From Paenibacillus sp. FSL R5-0490 (GTDB taxonomy: Bacteria > Bacillota > Bacilli > Bacillales > Cytobacillaceae): a DNA stretch of 64,000 nucleotides. A program made the translations under genes and the position numbers. This document shows positions 51,930 through 60,323 of the stretch, in pieces. The DNA lies in contig NZ_MRTQ01000011.1 in NCBI RefSeq assembly GCF_001956215.1, positions 62,001-126,000 on the forward strand, written 5' to 3'. A model generated the notes under the pieces. That model did no database searches. It was given only the letters and a program-made list of their open reading frames with translations, and was not told where the DNA came from. How positions within the stretch are numbered: the stretch's first letter is position 1; the number at the start of each line of letters is the position of its first letter.

Positions 51930-52634
51930 ATGAGAATCGGAACTTTATATGGATTAGGAGTCGGGCCGGGAGATCCGGAATTAATCACGGTAAAAGCATT
52001 CCGCAAATTGCAGGAAAGCCCGGTCATTGCTTATCCAAAAAAATTAAGAGGCAGTAAATCCTACGCCCATCAAATTGTAGACATGTATATAAATCCCGAA
52101 GAAAAAGAAATGCTTGGTTTGGTTTTTCCAATGACAAAAGACGAAGAGACATTAAGGGCTGAATGGACAAAATCCGCAAAAGCTATTTATGGCTTTCTGT
52201 CTCAGGGAAAAGATGTAGCATTCGTGACGGAAGGGGATCCGATGCTGTTCAGCACATTTATCCATTTAATGAAGCTGATGCAGAAGATGCATCCCGATGT
52301 TCCAATTGAAACGGTAGCTGGCATCTCGTCTTTTAATGGTTCTGTTAATCGCTTGGGAATACCCCTGGCTGATGGCGATGACCATGTCGCGATGATTCCG
52401 GCAACCGAGAATATGGTGGAAATGCGGCGGGTGATTGAAACTCATGATGCGATTGTCTTCATTAAAGTAGCGAAAGTATTGGACGATATGCTGAACTTAT
52501 TGGAGGAAATGGATTTATTGGACAAAACACATGTTGTAACAAAGGTTACATCTGACGAAGAGGTTATATGGAATGTCCATGAGCTCCGGGGAGCTGAGTT
52601 AAATTACTTGTCATGTATGGTGGTGCGCAAATGA
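51930..52634 (+). CDS. cbiL: Cobalt-factor II / precorrin-2 C20-methyltransferase
   Basis: SAM-dependent tetrapyrrole methylase of 234 residues that methylates C20, the first peripheral methylation after cobalt insertion. Marks: YGLGVGPGDPELITVKAFRK at the start, AYPKKLRGSKSYA near 32 (a CbiL-specific block), VTEGDPMLFSTF near 92 and TVAGISSFNGSVNRL near 125. AGGAAAG precedes the ATG that directly follows the cbiET stop. The end overlaps cbiF (ATGA). Confidence 0.94.
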   Translation: MRIGTLYGLGVGPGDPELITVKAFRKLQESPVIAYPKKLRGSKSYAHQIVDMYINPEEKEMLGLVFPMTKDEETLRAEWTKSAKAIYGFLSQGKDVAFVTEGDPMLFSTFIHLMKLMQKMHPDVPIETVAGISSFNGSVNRLGIPLADGDDHVAMIPATENMVEMRRVIETHDAIVFIKVAKVLDDMLNLLEEMDLLDKTHVVTKVTSDEEVIWNVHELRGAELNYLSCMVVRK

Positions 52635-53413
52635 AAAAAATTTGGATTATCGGAGCAGGACCAGGAGATCCCGATTTAATTACGGTAAAAGGCTTAAAAC
52701 TATTAAATAAGGCTGATGTTGTCATGTATACCGACTCCCTTGTCAGCGAGACATTAGTATCGGAAGCCAAGGAGTCGGCAGAGATTATCCGCACAGCCGG
52801 AATGCATCTTGAAGAAATGGTGGATTGTATTGCTAAACGAGTCCATGCTGGTAAAACGGTTGTACGTTTACATACAGGCGACCCGGCGATGTACGGGGCA
52901 ACGATGGAGCAAGTGGCACTATTGAAACAGCACGATATAGGCTGTGAAGTTGTGCCGGGGGTGAGTTCTGTTTTTGCCTCCGCAGCAGCAGTCGGGGCAG
53001 AACTGACGATTCCGGATTTAACACAAACGCTTATTTTAACAAGGGCTGAAGGGCGGACACCAGTGCCGGAGCGTGAAAAATTACAGGCTTTGGCCAGCCA
53101 TCATTGTACAATCGCGATGTTTCTGAGTGCGACCTTAACAAAGAAAATCACAAAGGAACTGCAGGCAGCCGGATGGGAAGACAATACACCCGTTGCGGTT
53201 GTGCAGCGTGCTTCTTGGCCCGATCAGAAAATTGTCCGCACCACACTGTCTGAGCTGGACGAAGCGATGCGTGTCAACGGAATCCGCAAGCATGCGATGA
53301 TTCTGGCAGGCTGGGCATTGGACCCGCATATCCATGAAAAAGAATACCGCTCGAAGCTATATGACAAAACATTCACACATGGCTTCCGCAAAGGTGTGAC
53401 GTCGAATGATTAG
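52631..53413 (+). CDS. cbiF: Cobalt-precorrin-4 C11-methyltransferase
   Basis: Tetrapyrrole methylase of 260 residues that methylates C11. Marks: IWIIGAGPGDPDLITVKGLK, VMYTDSLVSETLV, AGMHLEEMV near residue 58 (the CbiF histidine region), VRLHTGDPAMYGA near 80 and VVPGVSSVFASAAAVGAELT near 108. CbiF of B. megaterium was the first structure of this family. ATG 52631 overlaps the cbiL stop as ATGA; an upstream in-frame ATG at 52613 is less likely. The C-terminal tail (RKGVTSND) overlaps the start of cbiG. Confidence 0.95.
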   Translation: MKKIWIIGAGPGDPDLITVKGLKLLNKADVVMYTDSLVSETLVSEAKESAEIIRTAGMHLEEMVDCIAKRVHAGKTVVRLHTGDPAMYGATMEQVALLKQHDIGCEVVPGVSSVFASAAAVGAELTIPDLTQTLILTRAEGRTPVPEREKLQALASHHCTIAMFLSATLTKKITKELQAAGWEDNTPVAVVQRASWPDQKIVRTTLSELDEAMRVNGIRKHAMILAGWALDPHIHEKEYRSKLYDKTFTHGFRKGVTSND

Positions 53414-54542
53414 TTTGCGCGAATGTGAAATGCCGGTAATTGATAAGCGTAAACCCTATGCTCTTGTTGCCATTACAAAGCATGGGGTGGCGCATGCAAG
53501 AAGCTATGCGGAAACATTCCCGTATGCAGACCTGTATTATATGAAAAAATTCGAACAGGGTGATGAAGAAGCACGGCAAATTCAGTTATTTGATGGCACG
53601 GTCCGCCTATTATTGCCCGCATTATTCCAGCAGTATAAAGGGATTATCTGCATCATTTCCCTCGGTGCTGTCGTCCGCATGATTGCCCCGCTTTTGATCG
53701 ATAAAAAGACGGACCCTGCCGTGCTGGTGGTTGATGATAAAGGCCAGTATGTTGTTAGTGTTTTATCCGGCCATATTGGCGGTGCCAATGCCTTAACCCA
53801 TGAATTTGCCCATGCGATTGGGGCGTCCCCCGTTGTGACCACCGCATCAGATGTTCAAAAAACGATTCCCGTCGATTTATTTGGCGCCCAATTCGGGTGG
53901 ATGTGGGATAGTGACGAAAAATTAACACCCGTCAGTGCATCGGTTGTCAATGAAGAGCATGTGGCAATCGTGCAGGAAACAGGTGAAAAGAATTGGTGGA
54001 TGTACGACCGGGAACTGCCGGACAATCTAAAAATCTATCAATCTATAGAGGAAGCCATCAAGGCAAAGCCTCAAGCGGCACTCCTTATTACAGATCGCAT
54101 TTTAGTGCCGCATGAAGAGGAGCTGCTTGAGAATGGCGTGCTGTACCGTCCAAAATCAATTGTTCTTGGGATTGGGTGCAATCGAGGCACGTCAATGGCA
54201 GAGGTTGAAAGAGTAATCGATGAGACATTGGCAGAGCAAGGTTTGAGCAAAAAAAGTGTCAAAGCGATTGCATCTATTAATCTGAAAAAAGACGAGGCAG
54301 CCCTGCTGGAATTAACAGCTAAATATAACTGGCCGTTTGTTACATACACACCTGAAGAGCTGAATGAGATTCCTATGCAGAATCCGTCGGACACCGTCTT
54401 TAAATATACCGGCGCGTATGGGGTCAGCGAGCCGGCGGCCATGAGATATGCAAAGGCGAAGGAATTGCTGCTGGCGAAAAAGAAGAGTGGCAATGTGACC
54501 ATCAGCATTGCACGCATCAATTTTGAGGAGGGAAGAGGATGA
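53406..54542 (+). CDS. cbiG: Cobalt-precorrin-5A hydrolase
   Basis: CbiG (378 residues) opens the ring-A acetate lactone of cobalt-precorrin-5A and releases the C20-C1 fragment as acetaldehyde. N-terminal domain: YALVAITKHGVAHARSYAET, IICIISLGAVVRMIAPLL near residue 83, VVSVLSGHIGGANALTHEFA near 118. C-terminal domain: SIVLGIGCNRGTSMAEVERV near residue 255, IASINLKKDEAALLELTAKY, and SEPAAM. Full length with both domains. It starts inside the end of cbiF and its stop overlaps the cbiA start (ATGA), so coupled translation is expected. Confidence 0.93.
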   Translation: MISLRECEMPVIDKRKPYALVAITKHGVAHARSYAETFPYADLYYMKKFEQGDEEARQIQLFDGTVRLLLPALFQQYKGIICIISLGAVVRMIAPLLIDKKTDPAVLVVDDKGQYVVSVLSGHIGGANALTHEFAHAIGASPVVTTASDVQKTIPVDLFGAQFGWMWDSDEKLTPVSASVVNEEHVAIVQETGEKNWWMYDRELPDNLKIYQSIEEAIKAKPQAALLITDRILVPHEEELLENGVLYRPKSIVLGIGCNRGTSMAEVERVIDETLAEQGLSKKSVKAIASINLKKDEAALLELTAKYNWPFVTYTPEELNEIPMQNPSDTVFKYTGAYGVSEPAAMRYAKAKELLLAKKKSGNVTISIARINFEEGRG

Positions 54543-55924
54543 ATCGATTTGTTCTGGCCGGAACTGGAAGCGGTGTAGGAAAAACAACCTTCACGATCGG
54601 CATTATGCGTGCACTGATGAAGCGGGGGTTAACCGTGCAGGGCTTTAAATGCGGCCCGGATTACATTGACCCGGCGTATCACACAGCAGTCACCAACCGC
54701 CCTTCCCGAAATATTGATAGTTTCATGATGTCCCATGATACCGTGAATGCCATTGTCGCAAGAGCAAGCTGCGATACTGATGTATCAGTTATTGAGGGAG
54801 TGATGGGCTTTTATGACGGCAAATCACCATTATCCAATGAAGGATCTGCTGCCCATATTAGCGGGATTACAAAAAGTCCTGTCATATTAATTGTCAATGC
54901 GGCAAGTATGGCAAGAAGTGCGGCTGCGATTGTCAAAGGTTTTCAAATGCTTGATGAAAGCTCCCATATCGTTGGTGTCCTTGCCAATCAATTAGGAAGC
55001 AAAAGCCATTTTGACATTGTCAAATCAGCGATTGAACAAGAATGCGGAATTCCTGTCATTGGCTATCTCCCAAAAGGGGCTGTAGCAAAGATGCCAAGCC
55101 GTCATTTGGGGCTGGTGCCGGCCATTGAACGCGGTGATTTAGATTCCTATTTTGAAAGTTTGGCAGAAGCGATTGAAGAAACAGTCGATATTGATCAGCT
55201 TCTGGAATTAACGAAAGCCCAAGTCCTGGAGGTTTCCTCTTCGATTTTTGATGCTCAGCCGGAAAGACAGGAAGTACATATTGCGGTTGCCAGAGATGCG
55301 GCCTTTAATTTTTATTATGAAGAAAACTTAGAATTGCTGCGAGCCCATGGAGCCACATTGCATTTCTTCTCACCGCTCGACAACGAGGAAGTTCCTGAAA
55401 GAGCACAGGGGCTTTATATTGGCGGCGGCTTCCCGGAAGAGTTTGCTGCAGCATTGGCAAGAAATGAAGCATCAAAACTTTCTATCAAGGCCGCGCTGGA
55501 GAAGGGTCTGCCGACATTGGCAGAATGCGGCGGATTTATGTATTTAACAGAAGAAATTGTGGATCGAAAAGGACAGGCATTCCCGATGATCGGTGTAATT
55601 CCGGGCCGGGTCAGGATGCAGGATAAATTGGCTGCACTCGGGTATCGGGAAATCACAGGTGTTCCGGGCAACTTCCTAATGAATGAAGGAGAGCAGGCCA
55701 AAGGGCATGAATTCCATTACTCGGCATATGAAGGAGAGCACTCATCACCGGCTTACTTTAGCAAGGGCCGATTCCGCTCTCAGAAGGAAGGCTATTTAAC
55801 TGATAATCTTGCAGCCGGCTATATACACTTTCATTTTGCATCGAATCCTCATCTTGTGAAGAATTGGCTGGCAGCTTGTTTGGAGGCAGAACATGAATTA
55901 TTTCCCGTTATTAATGAATCTTGA
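54539..55924 (+). CDS. cbiA: Cobyrinate a,c-diamide synthase
   Basis: Glutamine-dependent amidotransferase (461 residues) that amidates the a and c side chains of cob(II)yrinate with ATP. The N-terminal dethiobiotin-synthase-like domain has the P-loop LAGTGSGVGKTTFTIGIMRA, KCGPDYIDPAYHTAVTNRPS near 37 and VIEGVMGFYDG near 84. The C-terminal type I glutaminase domain has IGGGFPEEFA near 297 and the nucleophile in LAECGGFMYLTE near 325. Length is normal for CbiA. It overlaps the next gene by 32 bases, which is longer than elsewhere in the operon. Confidence 0.94.
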   Translation: MNRFVLAGTGSGVGKTTFTIGIMRALMKRGLTVQGFKCGPDYIDPAYHTAVTNRPSRNIDSFMMSHDTVNAIVARASCDTDVSVIEGVMGFYDGKSPLSNEGSAAHISGITKSPVILIVNAASMARSAAAIVKGFQMLDESSHIVGVLANQLGSKSHFDIVKSAIEQECGIPVIGYLPKGAVAKMPSRHLGLVPAIERGDLDSYFESLAEAIEETVDIDQLLELTKAQVLEVSSSIFDAQPERQEVHIAVARDAAFNFYYEENLELLRAHGATLHFFSPLDNEEVPERAQGLYIGGGFPEEFAAALARNEASKLSIKAALEKGLPTLAECGGFMYLTEEIVDRKGQAFPMIGVIPGRVRMQDKLAALGYREITGVPGNFLMNEGEQAKGHEFHYSAYEGEHSSPAYFSKGRFRSQKEGYLTDNLAAGYIHFHFASNPHLVKNWLAACLEAEHELFPVINES

Positions 55925-56522
55925 TTATAAAAAGGTGGTTATTGTCGGTGGCGGACATGTGGCACGACAGAAGGCTGAAGCGCTGCTGCCGACAAAAGCA
56001 CAAGTATCTTTGATCAGCCCAACGGTGACAGAAAAATTGCAGCAATATATCAATAAAGGACTTCTGACATGGAAAGAAAAATCATTTGAACCGGCTGATT
56101 TAGATGACGCGGCCCTGATATTCGCTGTCACAAACGACGAAGAAGTAAACAATGCAGTGGAAGAAGCCGCACAGCATTGGCAGCTGCTCAGCCGGGCAGA
56201 TGCAAAGGGGAGGGTGGATTTCATTAATCCCGCAGTTGTCCGCCGCGGTGAATTCGTTTTGACCGTATCTACATCTGGCGGGAGCCCGGGTCTGACCCGC
56301 AAAGTGAAGGGAGAATTAGCAGAGCAATATGGAGAGCATTACGCCCAGTATGTATCTTTTTTGAAGGAAGCCCGTCAGCGAATCTTAGAGAAATTTACCG
56401 GGAATGAGAAAAAGCAGCTGTTGGCAGAGCTTTTGGATCCTCAACTTTTGGAGTGGATGGAGCAAGGGGATAAGCAAAAATGTGAAGACTGGCTGCTTAA
56501 GCGTTTAGGAGAAAAGCAATGA
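55893..56522 (+). CDS. Precorrin-2 dehydrogenase (CysG-B/SirC type)
   Basis: NAD-dependent dehydrogenase of 209 residues that oxidises precorrin-2 to sirohydrochlorin, the substrate for cobalt insertion by CbiX. The N-terminal Rossmann block is YKKVVIVGGGHVARQKAEAL, then LIFAVTNDEEVNNAVEE near residue 75 and VNPAVVRRGEF-type segment FINPAVVRRGEFVLTVSTSG near 110. A separate SAM methyltransferase gene (56519) follows, so CysG is split here as cysG-B and cysG-A, as recalled for B. megaterium. It overlaps both neighbours. Whether it also acts as ferrochelatase, like MET8, cannot be read; the Asp of that site was not checked. Confidence 0.9.
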   Translation: MNYFPLLMNLDYKKVVIVGGGHVARQKAEALLPTKAQVSLISPTVTEKLQQYINKGLLTWKEKSFEPADLDDAALIFAVTNDEEVNNAVEEAAQHWQLLSRADAKGRVDFINPAVVRRGEFVLTVSTSGGSPGLTRKVKGELAEQYGEHYAQYVSFLKEARQRILEKFTGNEKKQLLAELLDPQLLEWMEQGDKQKCEDWLLKRLGEKQ

Positions 56523-57280
56523 GAGGATTTGTCTATATTGTTGGAGCTGGCCCTGGTGACCCCAAACTGCTGACAATTCGCGGATTGGAGTGCATTCAGC
56601 AGGCTGATGTCATTTTATATGACCGTCTGGTGAATAGTGAGTTATTAACACATGCAAAAGCAGATGCAGAGCTGATTTATTGTGGGAAAGAGCCGGGCAG
56701 GCATGGATTGATTCAGGATGAAATCCATCAGGTTCTGGTACAACAGGCAAACCTTGGCAGGCAGGTGCTGCGCTTAAAGGGCGGTGACCCTTTTGTATTT
56801 GGACGCGGCGCAGAAGAAGCAGCCATTTTGCGGGAAGCAGGTATTCCCTTTGAAATTGTTCCTGGAATAACCGCCGGGATTGCTGCGCCTGCTTATGCAG
56901 GCATTCCTGTGACACACCGTGATCACGCGGCAAGCTTTGCCATTGTGACAGGCCATGGCCGCGCCGAAAAGGAGCAGGACTATTTAAAGTGGTCTGCTCT
57001 TGCTCAAATTGACACGGTCGCTTTTTATATGAGCATTGGCAACATTGCTCACATTACGAAAAGCTTAATAGCCAATGGCAAAAGCGGAACAACCCCAGCC
57101 GCTGTTATTGAATGGGGCACAACTGCCAATCAGCGGACCATTACGGGAGCGCTCGAAAATATTGCAGAGGATATCCAGGTTCATGGCATCTCGAATCCAT
57201 CGATGATTTTGGTTGGAGATGTGGTTGGAATAAGGGATCAAATTGCCTGGTTTATAGAAAAGGAGCATGAATTATGTTAG
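56519..57280 (+). CDS. cobA: Uroporphyrinogen-III C-methyltransferase
   Basis: SUMT of 253 residues that methylates C2 and C7 of uroporphyrinogen III to precorrin-2, the entry point to B12 and siroheme. Marks: VYIVGAGPGDPKLLTIRGLE, DVILYDRLVNSELL, GKEPGRHG near residue 62, RLKGGDPFVFGRGAEEA near 82 and VPGITAGIAAPAYAGIPVTH near 115. It overlaps the preceding dehydrogenase by 4 bases and the next gene by 7. Called cysG-A in the B. megaterium operon; gene symbol cobA is used here in the SUMT sense, not the adenosyltransferase. Confidence 0.94.
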   Translation: MRGFVYIVGAGPGDPKLLTIRGLECIQQADVILYDRLVNSELLTHAKADAELIYCGKEPGRHGLIQDEIHQVLVQQANLGRQVLRLKGGDPFVFGRGAEEAAILREAGIPFEIVPGITAGIAAPAYAGIPVTHRDHAASFAIVTGHGRAEKEQDYLKWSALAQIDTVAFYMSIGNIAHITKSLIANGKSGTTPAAVIEWGTTANQRTITGALENIAEDIQVHGISNPSMILVGDVVGIRDQIAWFIEKEHELC

Positions 57281-57828
57281 AAGCCATGAAAAAACGGCGT
57301 GCGATTCGAAACTTTGAATCGCGCGAAGTAGAACGGGATAAAATCGAAACATTATTGACAGCAGCCACATATGCACCAAATGACCGCATGCGTGAGCCGT
57401 GGCATTTCTATGTATTGCAGGGAGAAAGTTTAAAACGCTACGAGCAGGTTGCACTTGATTACCTGCAAAAACGCTTTCCGGCGAAGCCGCATTTAGTGAA
57501 AAGCTCCATGGAAGCCATCACGAAAACACCACTGATCATTGTTGTGACATCCGCCATTGTGGAAGGAGATGAAGGGGCGACAAAAGATAATGTCTTTGCC
57601 GTAAGCAGTGCAATCATGTCGATGTGGCTGATGGCCGAACAGCTGGGATTAGGGATGGTATGGCGTACAAGAGGCGTTGGCTTGGTGCATGATACAGCAC
57701 TGCATGATTTTATTGGTGCATCCGGCAAGGAGCAATTAGTGGGGACGCTATGCATCGGCTATCCGGCAGAAGAAATTGCTGCCGAAAAAAAGCGTACCCC
57801 ATTTGCTGAAAAGACAACTTGGCTGTAA
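57274..57828 (+). CDS. cbiY: Nitroreductase-family flavoprotein of the cobalamin operon (CbiY)
   Basis: FMN-binding nitroreductase fold, 184 residues: MKKRRAIRNFESREVERDKI at the N-terminus with the FMN-phosphate arginines, TAATYAPNDRMREPWHFYVL near residue 30, AVSSAIMSMWLMAEQLGLGM near 110 and IGYPAEE near 166. The gene occupies the place of cbiY in B. megaterium, whose role is not established. The related BluB makes 5,6-dimethylbenzimidazole from FMNH2, so a role in lower-ligand synthesis or in cobalt/flavin reduction before adenosylation is possible. The gene overlaps cobA and is followed 13 bases later by the adenosyltransferase. Confidence 0.85.
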   Translation: MLEAMKKRRAIRNFESREVERDKIETLLTAATYAPNDRMREPWHFYVLQGESLKRYEQVALDYLQKRFPAKPHLVKSSMEAITKTPLIIVVTSAIVEGDEGATKDNVFAVSSAIMSMWLMAEQLGLGMVWRTRGVGLVHDTALHDFIGASGKEQLVGTLCIGYPAEEIAAEKKRTPFAEKTTWL

Positions 57829-57841
57829 GGAGGAATGGTTT

Positions 57842-58381
57842 ATGCCACAAAAAGGTATGCTGCTGGTTTATACAGGAGATGGAAAAGGAAAAACAACCGC
57901 CTCGCTTGGTGTAACATTAAGGGCAATCGGCCGGGGCATGAAGGTGAAATACTTTCAATTTATTAAATCACCGGAACGTACATATGGTGAAAAGCTGGCC
58001 CTCAGGAAACTGGGTGTTGAAACTGTGCAGCTGGGAATCGGGTTTACATGGACGAAAACACCGGAGGAGCACCGTGAAGCACTTGCGACCGCCTGGCAGA
58101 CAGTAAAAGAAGAATTGAAAGATGAAACAACAGATGTGTTAGTGCTGGACGAACTGAATAATGCCCTGGCCATTACACGTTTTCCCATTGACGATGTGCT
58201 GCCATTATCTGAGGTGCTGGAGGCCATTCAAAACCGTCCAAAAAAGATGCATTTGGTGATCACAGGGCGTTCTGCACATCCAGCCATTCTCGAATTGGCC
58301 GATTTAGTGTCTACCATCAATGCCACCAAACATTATTATGCCGAACAGGAAGTTAAAGCCATGAAGGGGCTGGAGTTTTAA
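57842..58381 (+). CDS. btuR: Cob(I)yrinic acid a,c-diamide adenosyltransferase (CobO/BtuR type)
   Basis: ATP:corrinoid adenosyltransferase (179 residues) that attaches the 5'-deoxyadenosyl group to Co(I). The P-loop is LLVYTGDGKGKTTASLGVTL near residue 7, YFQFIKSPERTYGE follows, and LVLDELNNAL near 100 is the Walker B-like block; HLVITGRSAHPAILELADLV near 137 and the C-terminal MKGLEF are typical. AAGGAGG precedes the ATG. Full length. It would work after CbiA and could receive reduced corrinoid from CbiY. Confidence 0.94.
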   Translation: MPQKGMLLVYTGDGKGKTTASLGVTLRAIGRGMKVKYFQFIKSPERTYGEKLALRKLGVETVQLGIGFTWTKTPEEHREALATAWQTVKEELKDETTDVLVLDELNNALAITRFPIDDVLPLSEVLEAIQNRPKKMHLVITGRSAHPAILELADLVSTINATKHYYAEQEVKAMKGLEF

Positions 58382-58447
58382 GCAGCTCCTCCCGAGTATT
58401 TTTAGACCCTGTATCTAGTTAGGTTTTGGAAATTGAGGAGAATTTCA

Positions 58448-59284
58448 ATGATAAAAGAATCCCTTTTGCAATACGATTTTGAGAAGCTCTGGAAGGAAGG
58501 CATGCTGGATTGGCATGGAAGGATGCCGGAGCGAATGGTTGATGATGAGCTGGAGGAAGCCTTTTGGATGCAGTCCATGAAGAAAAAGAAATACAAGCAG
58601 ACAGATGAGTATGCCAAAAGGATCTACGAAAAAATGAAGAAGCATATCCCGGAAAACTCAAGCTGTATTGAATTCGGTCCGGGATGGGGGAACTATACCT
58701 TTCCGCTCAGCCAGGATGCCGGAAGTTTAACCCTGGTGGATGGTTCAAAGAGTGTGCTCGCTTACTTAAAGCAATATTTTGAAGAGGATGCCCTTATCCA
58801 GTTTGTCCACAGCAAATGGGAAGAAGCACAATTGGAGCCGCACGATGTCGTGGTTGGGGTGAACTGCTTTTACCGGATGTATGAAATGAATGAAGCACTG
58901 AAGAAAATGAACAGACTGGCAAGAAAACGTGCCATAATCGGCTTAACGACTGGCCCTATTCAGCCGCATTACGTCCTGTTGGATAAGCAGTTTGGCTATG
59001 ACATTAAATACCCGCGCCGGGATTATATCATGATCGTCAACATGCTGTACCAGTTAGGCATTTATGCAGATTGTGAAATGATTAAGCTTGAGCGGGAGCA
59101 TCGTTATGATACATGGCAGCAGTTAATTGATGCCCAGAGCAAGAAAATCTTATCTCCCCGGTTTGAACGAACACATGTGGGTGCCTCATTGGAACGATTT
59201 ATTTCCCAAGAGGATGGCGGGTATGTGTACCGTTATCCTTTCCATGCGGCAATTATCAGCTGGGAGCCTGTGAAGCATATATGA
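58448..59284 (+). CDS. Uncharacterised class I SAM-dependent methyltransferase in the cobalamin operon
   Basis: A 278-residue protein with a Rossmann methyltransferase core at residues 70-180: motif I SCIEFGPGWGNYTFPLSQDA, motif II LTLVDGSK, and VVVGVNCFYRMYEMNEALKK near 135, the post-IV region. The N-terminal 65 residues (FEKLWKEGMLDWHGRMPERM, AFWMQSMKKKKYKQ) and the C-terminal third (YPRRDYIMIVNMLYQLGIYA) are specific and unassigned. GAGGAG precedes ATG 58448. It lies between btuR and btuC, overlapping the latter (ATGA), so it belongs to corrinoid metabolism or uptake. It is unrelated to the tetrapyrrole methylases. Its substrate is unknown. Confidence 0.8.
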   Translation: MIKESLLQYDFEKLWKEGMLDWHGRMPERMVDDELEEAFWMQSMKKKKYKQTDEYAKRIYEKMKKHIPENSSCIEFGPGWGNYTFPLSQDAGSLTLVDGSKSVLAYLKQYFEEDALIQFVHSKWEEAQLEPHDVVVGVNCFYRMYEMNEALKKMNRLARKRAIIGLTTGPIQPHYVLLDKQFGYDIKYPRRDYIMIVNMLYQLGIYADCEMIKLEREHRYDTWQQLIDAQSKKILSPRFERTHVGASLERFISQEDGGYVYRYPFHAAIISWEPVKHI

Positions 59285-60321
59285 CAAGGGGACGGTTTGC
59301 ATTACTGATGGCTGCCCTGGCCGCTGGGCTGCTTGCTTCCATGACTTTTGCCGTGATGGTGGGATCTGTGGACATTACCCCAAGCCTTATTTGGGAAGTG
59401 CTCTTCTCCAAGCTGGGTCTATTTATAGATACAGATGCTACTAATGCACAGAAGGTTATTATTTGGAATATACGATTCCCCCGTATTGTACTTGCTGCCA
59501 TAGTAGGTGCCGCATTGGCTATTTGCGGGGCAGCCATTCAGGCATTAGTGAAAAATTCGATAGCAGATCCTTACATTCTCGGAGTATCTTCCGGAGCATC
59601 CGTTGGAGCGGCATCTGCCATTTTACTTGGTGCATTCAGCGTTTTGGGGGAGTATGCCATTTCCCTTGCCGCATTTTTAGGGGCCATTTTTGCGGTCATG
59701 ATTGTGTTTTCCTTAGCACGCGTCAATGGACGCATATCGGTCATTCGTCTGCTTTTGGCAGGGATTGCGGTTTCGATGGTGTTATCCGCCATTACCAATT
59801 TTATGCTGATGATGTCCAAGCAGCAGGGCGGCATTCAAGCGGTCATGCATTGGATGCTCGGCAGTCTGGCGGGCGCGAAATGGTCCAATCTTGGCATCCC
59901 ATTTTTTTCACTGCTGCTTGTTTTTATTCTGCTGCTCATGAATTATCGGCAGCTTAATGCTTTATTGCTTGGTGAGGAAACGGCCGCGACACTTGGCGTG
60001 AATCTGGACCGGTTTCGGATCTTTATCATTCTCTTTGTATCCCTTCTGACCGGTGTGGTCGTCGCGGTCAGCGGAAGCATTGGCTTCGTCGGGCTGATTA
60101 TTCCTCACATCGTGCGGATGCTGGCGGGTTCTAATTACAAACTGGTTCTGCCGATAAGCGCTCTGATCGGTGCCATTTTCTTAGTTTGGGCGGATATGGC
60201 CGCACGTATGGTGCTGGCGCCTGAAGAAATGCCAATCGGGATTATTACCGCCATTTGCGGAAGCCCATTCTTTATCTGGATGCTCAGGCGAAAACGTTAT
60301 TCTTTTGGGGACGGTGAGTAA
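59281..60321 (+). CDS. btuC: FecCD-family ABC transporter permease (BtuC-like)
   Basis: Permease of 346 residues with about ten transmembrane helices, for import of cobalamin or another corrinoid. Family blocks: IIWNIRFPRIVLAAIVGAAL near residue 60, ALVKNSIADPYILGVSSGAS near 88 (the GxSxGA motif), LLLGEETAATLGVN near 230 (the coupling-helix region) and FVGLIIPHIVRMLAG near 270. Siderophore permeases look alike; context in a B12-riboswitch operon favours corrinoid. Starts in overlap with the methyltransferase; the ATPase gene follows after 2 bases. Confidence 0.9.
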   Translation: MTRGRFALLMAALAAGLLASMTFAVMVGSVDITPSLIWEVLFSKLGLFIDTDATNAQKVIIWNIRFPRIVLAAIVGAALAICGAAIQALVKNSIADPYILGVSSGASVGAASAILLGAFSVLGEYAISLAAFLGAIFAVMIVFSLARVNGRISVIRLLLAGIAVSMVLSAITNFMLMMSKQQGGIQAVMHWMLGSLAGAKWSNLGIPFFSLLLVFILLLMNYRQLNALLLGEETAATLGVNLDRFRIFIILFVSLLTGVVVAVSGSIGFVGLIIPHIVRMLAGSNYKLVLPISALIGAIFLVWADMAARMVLAPEEMPIGIITAICGSPFFIWMLRRKRYSFGDGE

Positions 60322-60323
60322 GG

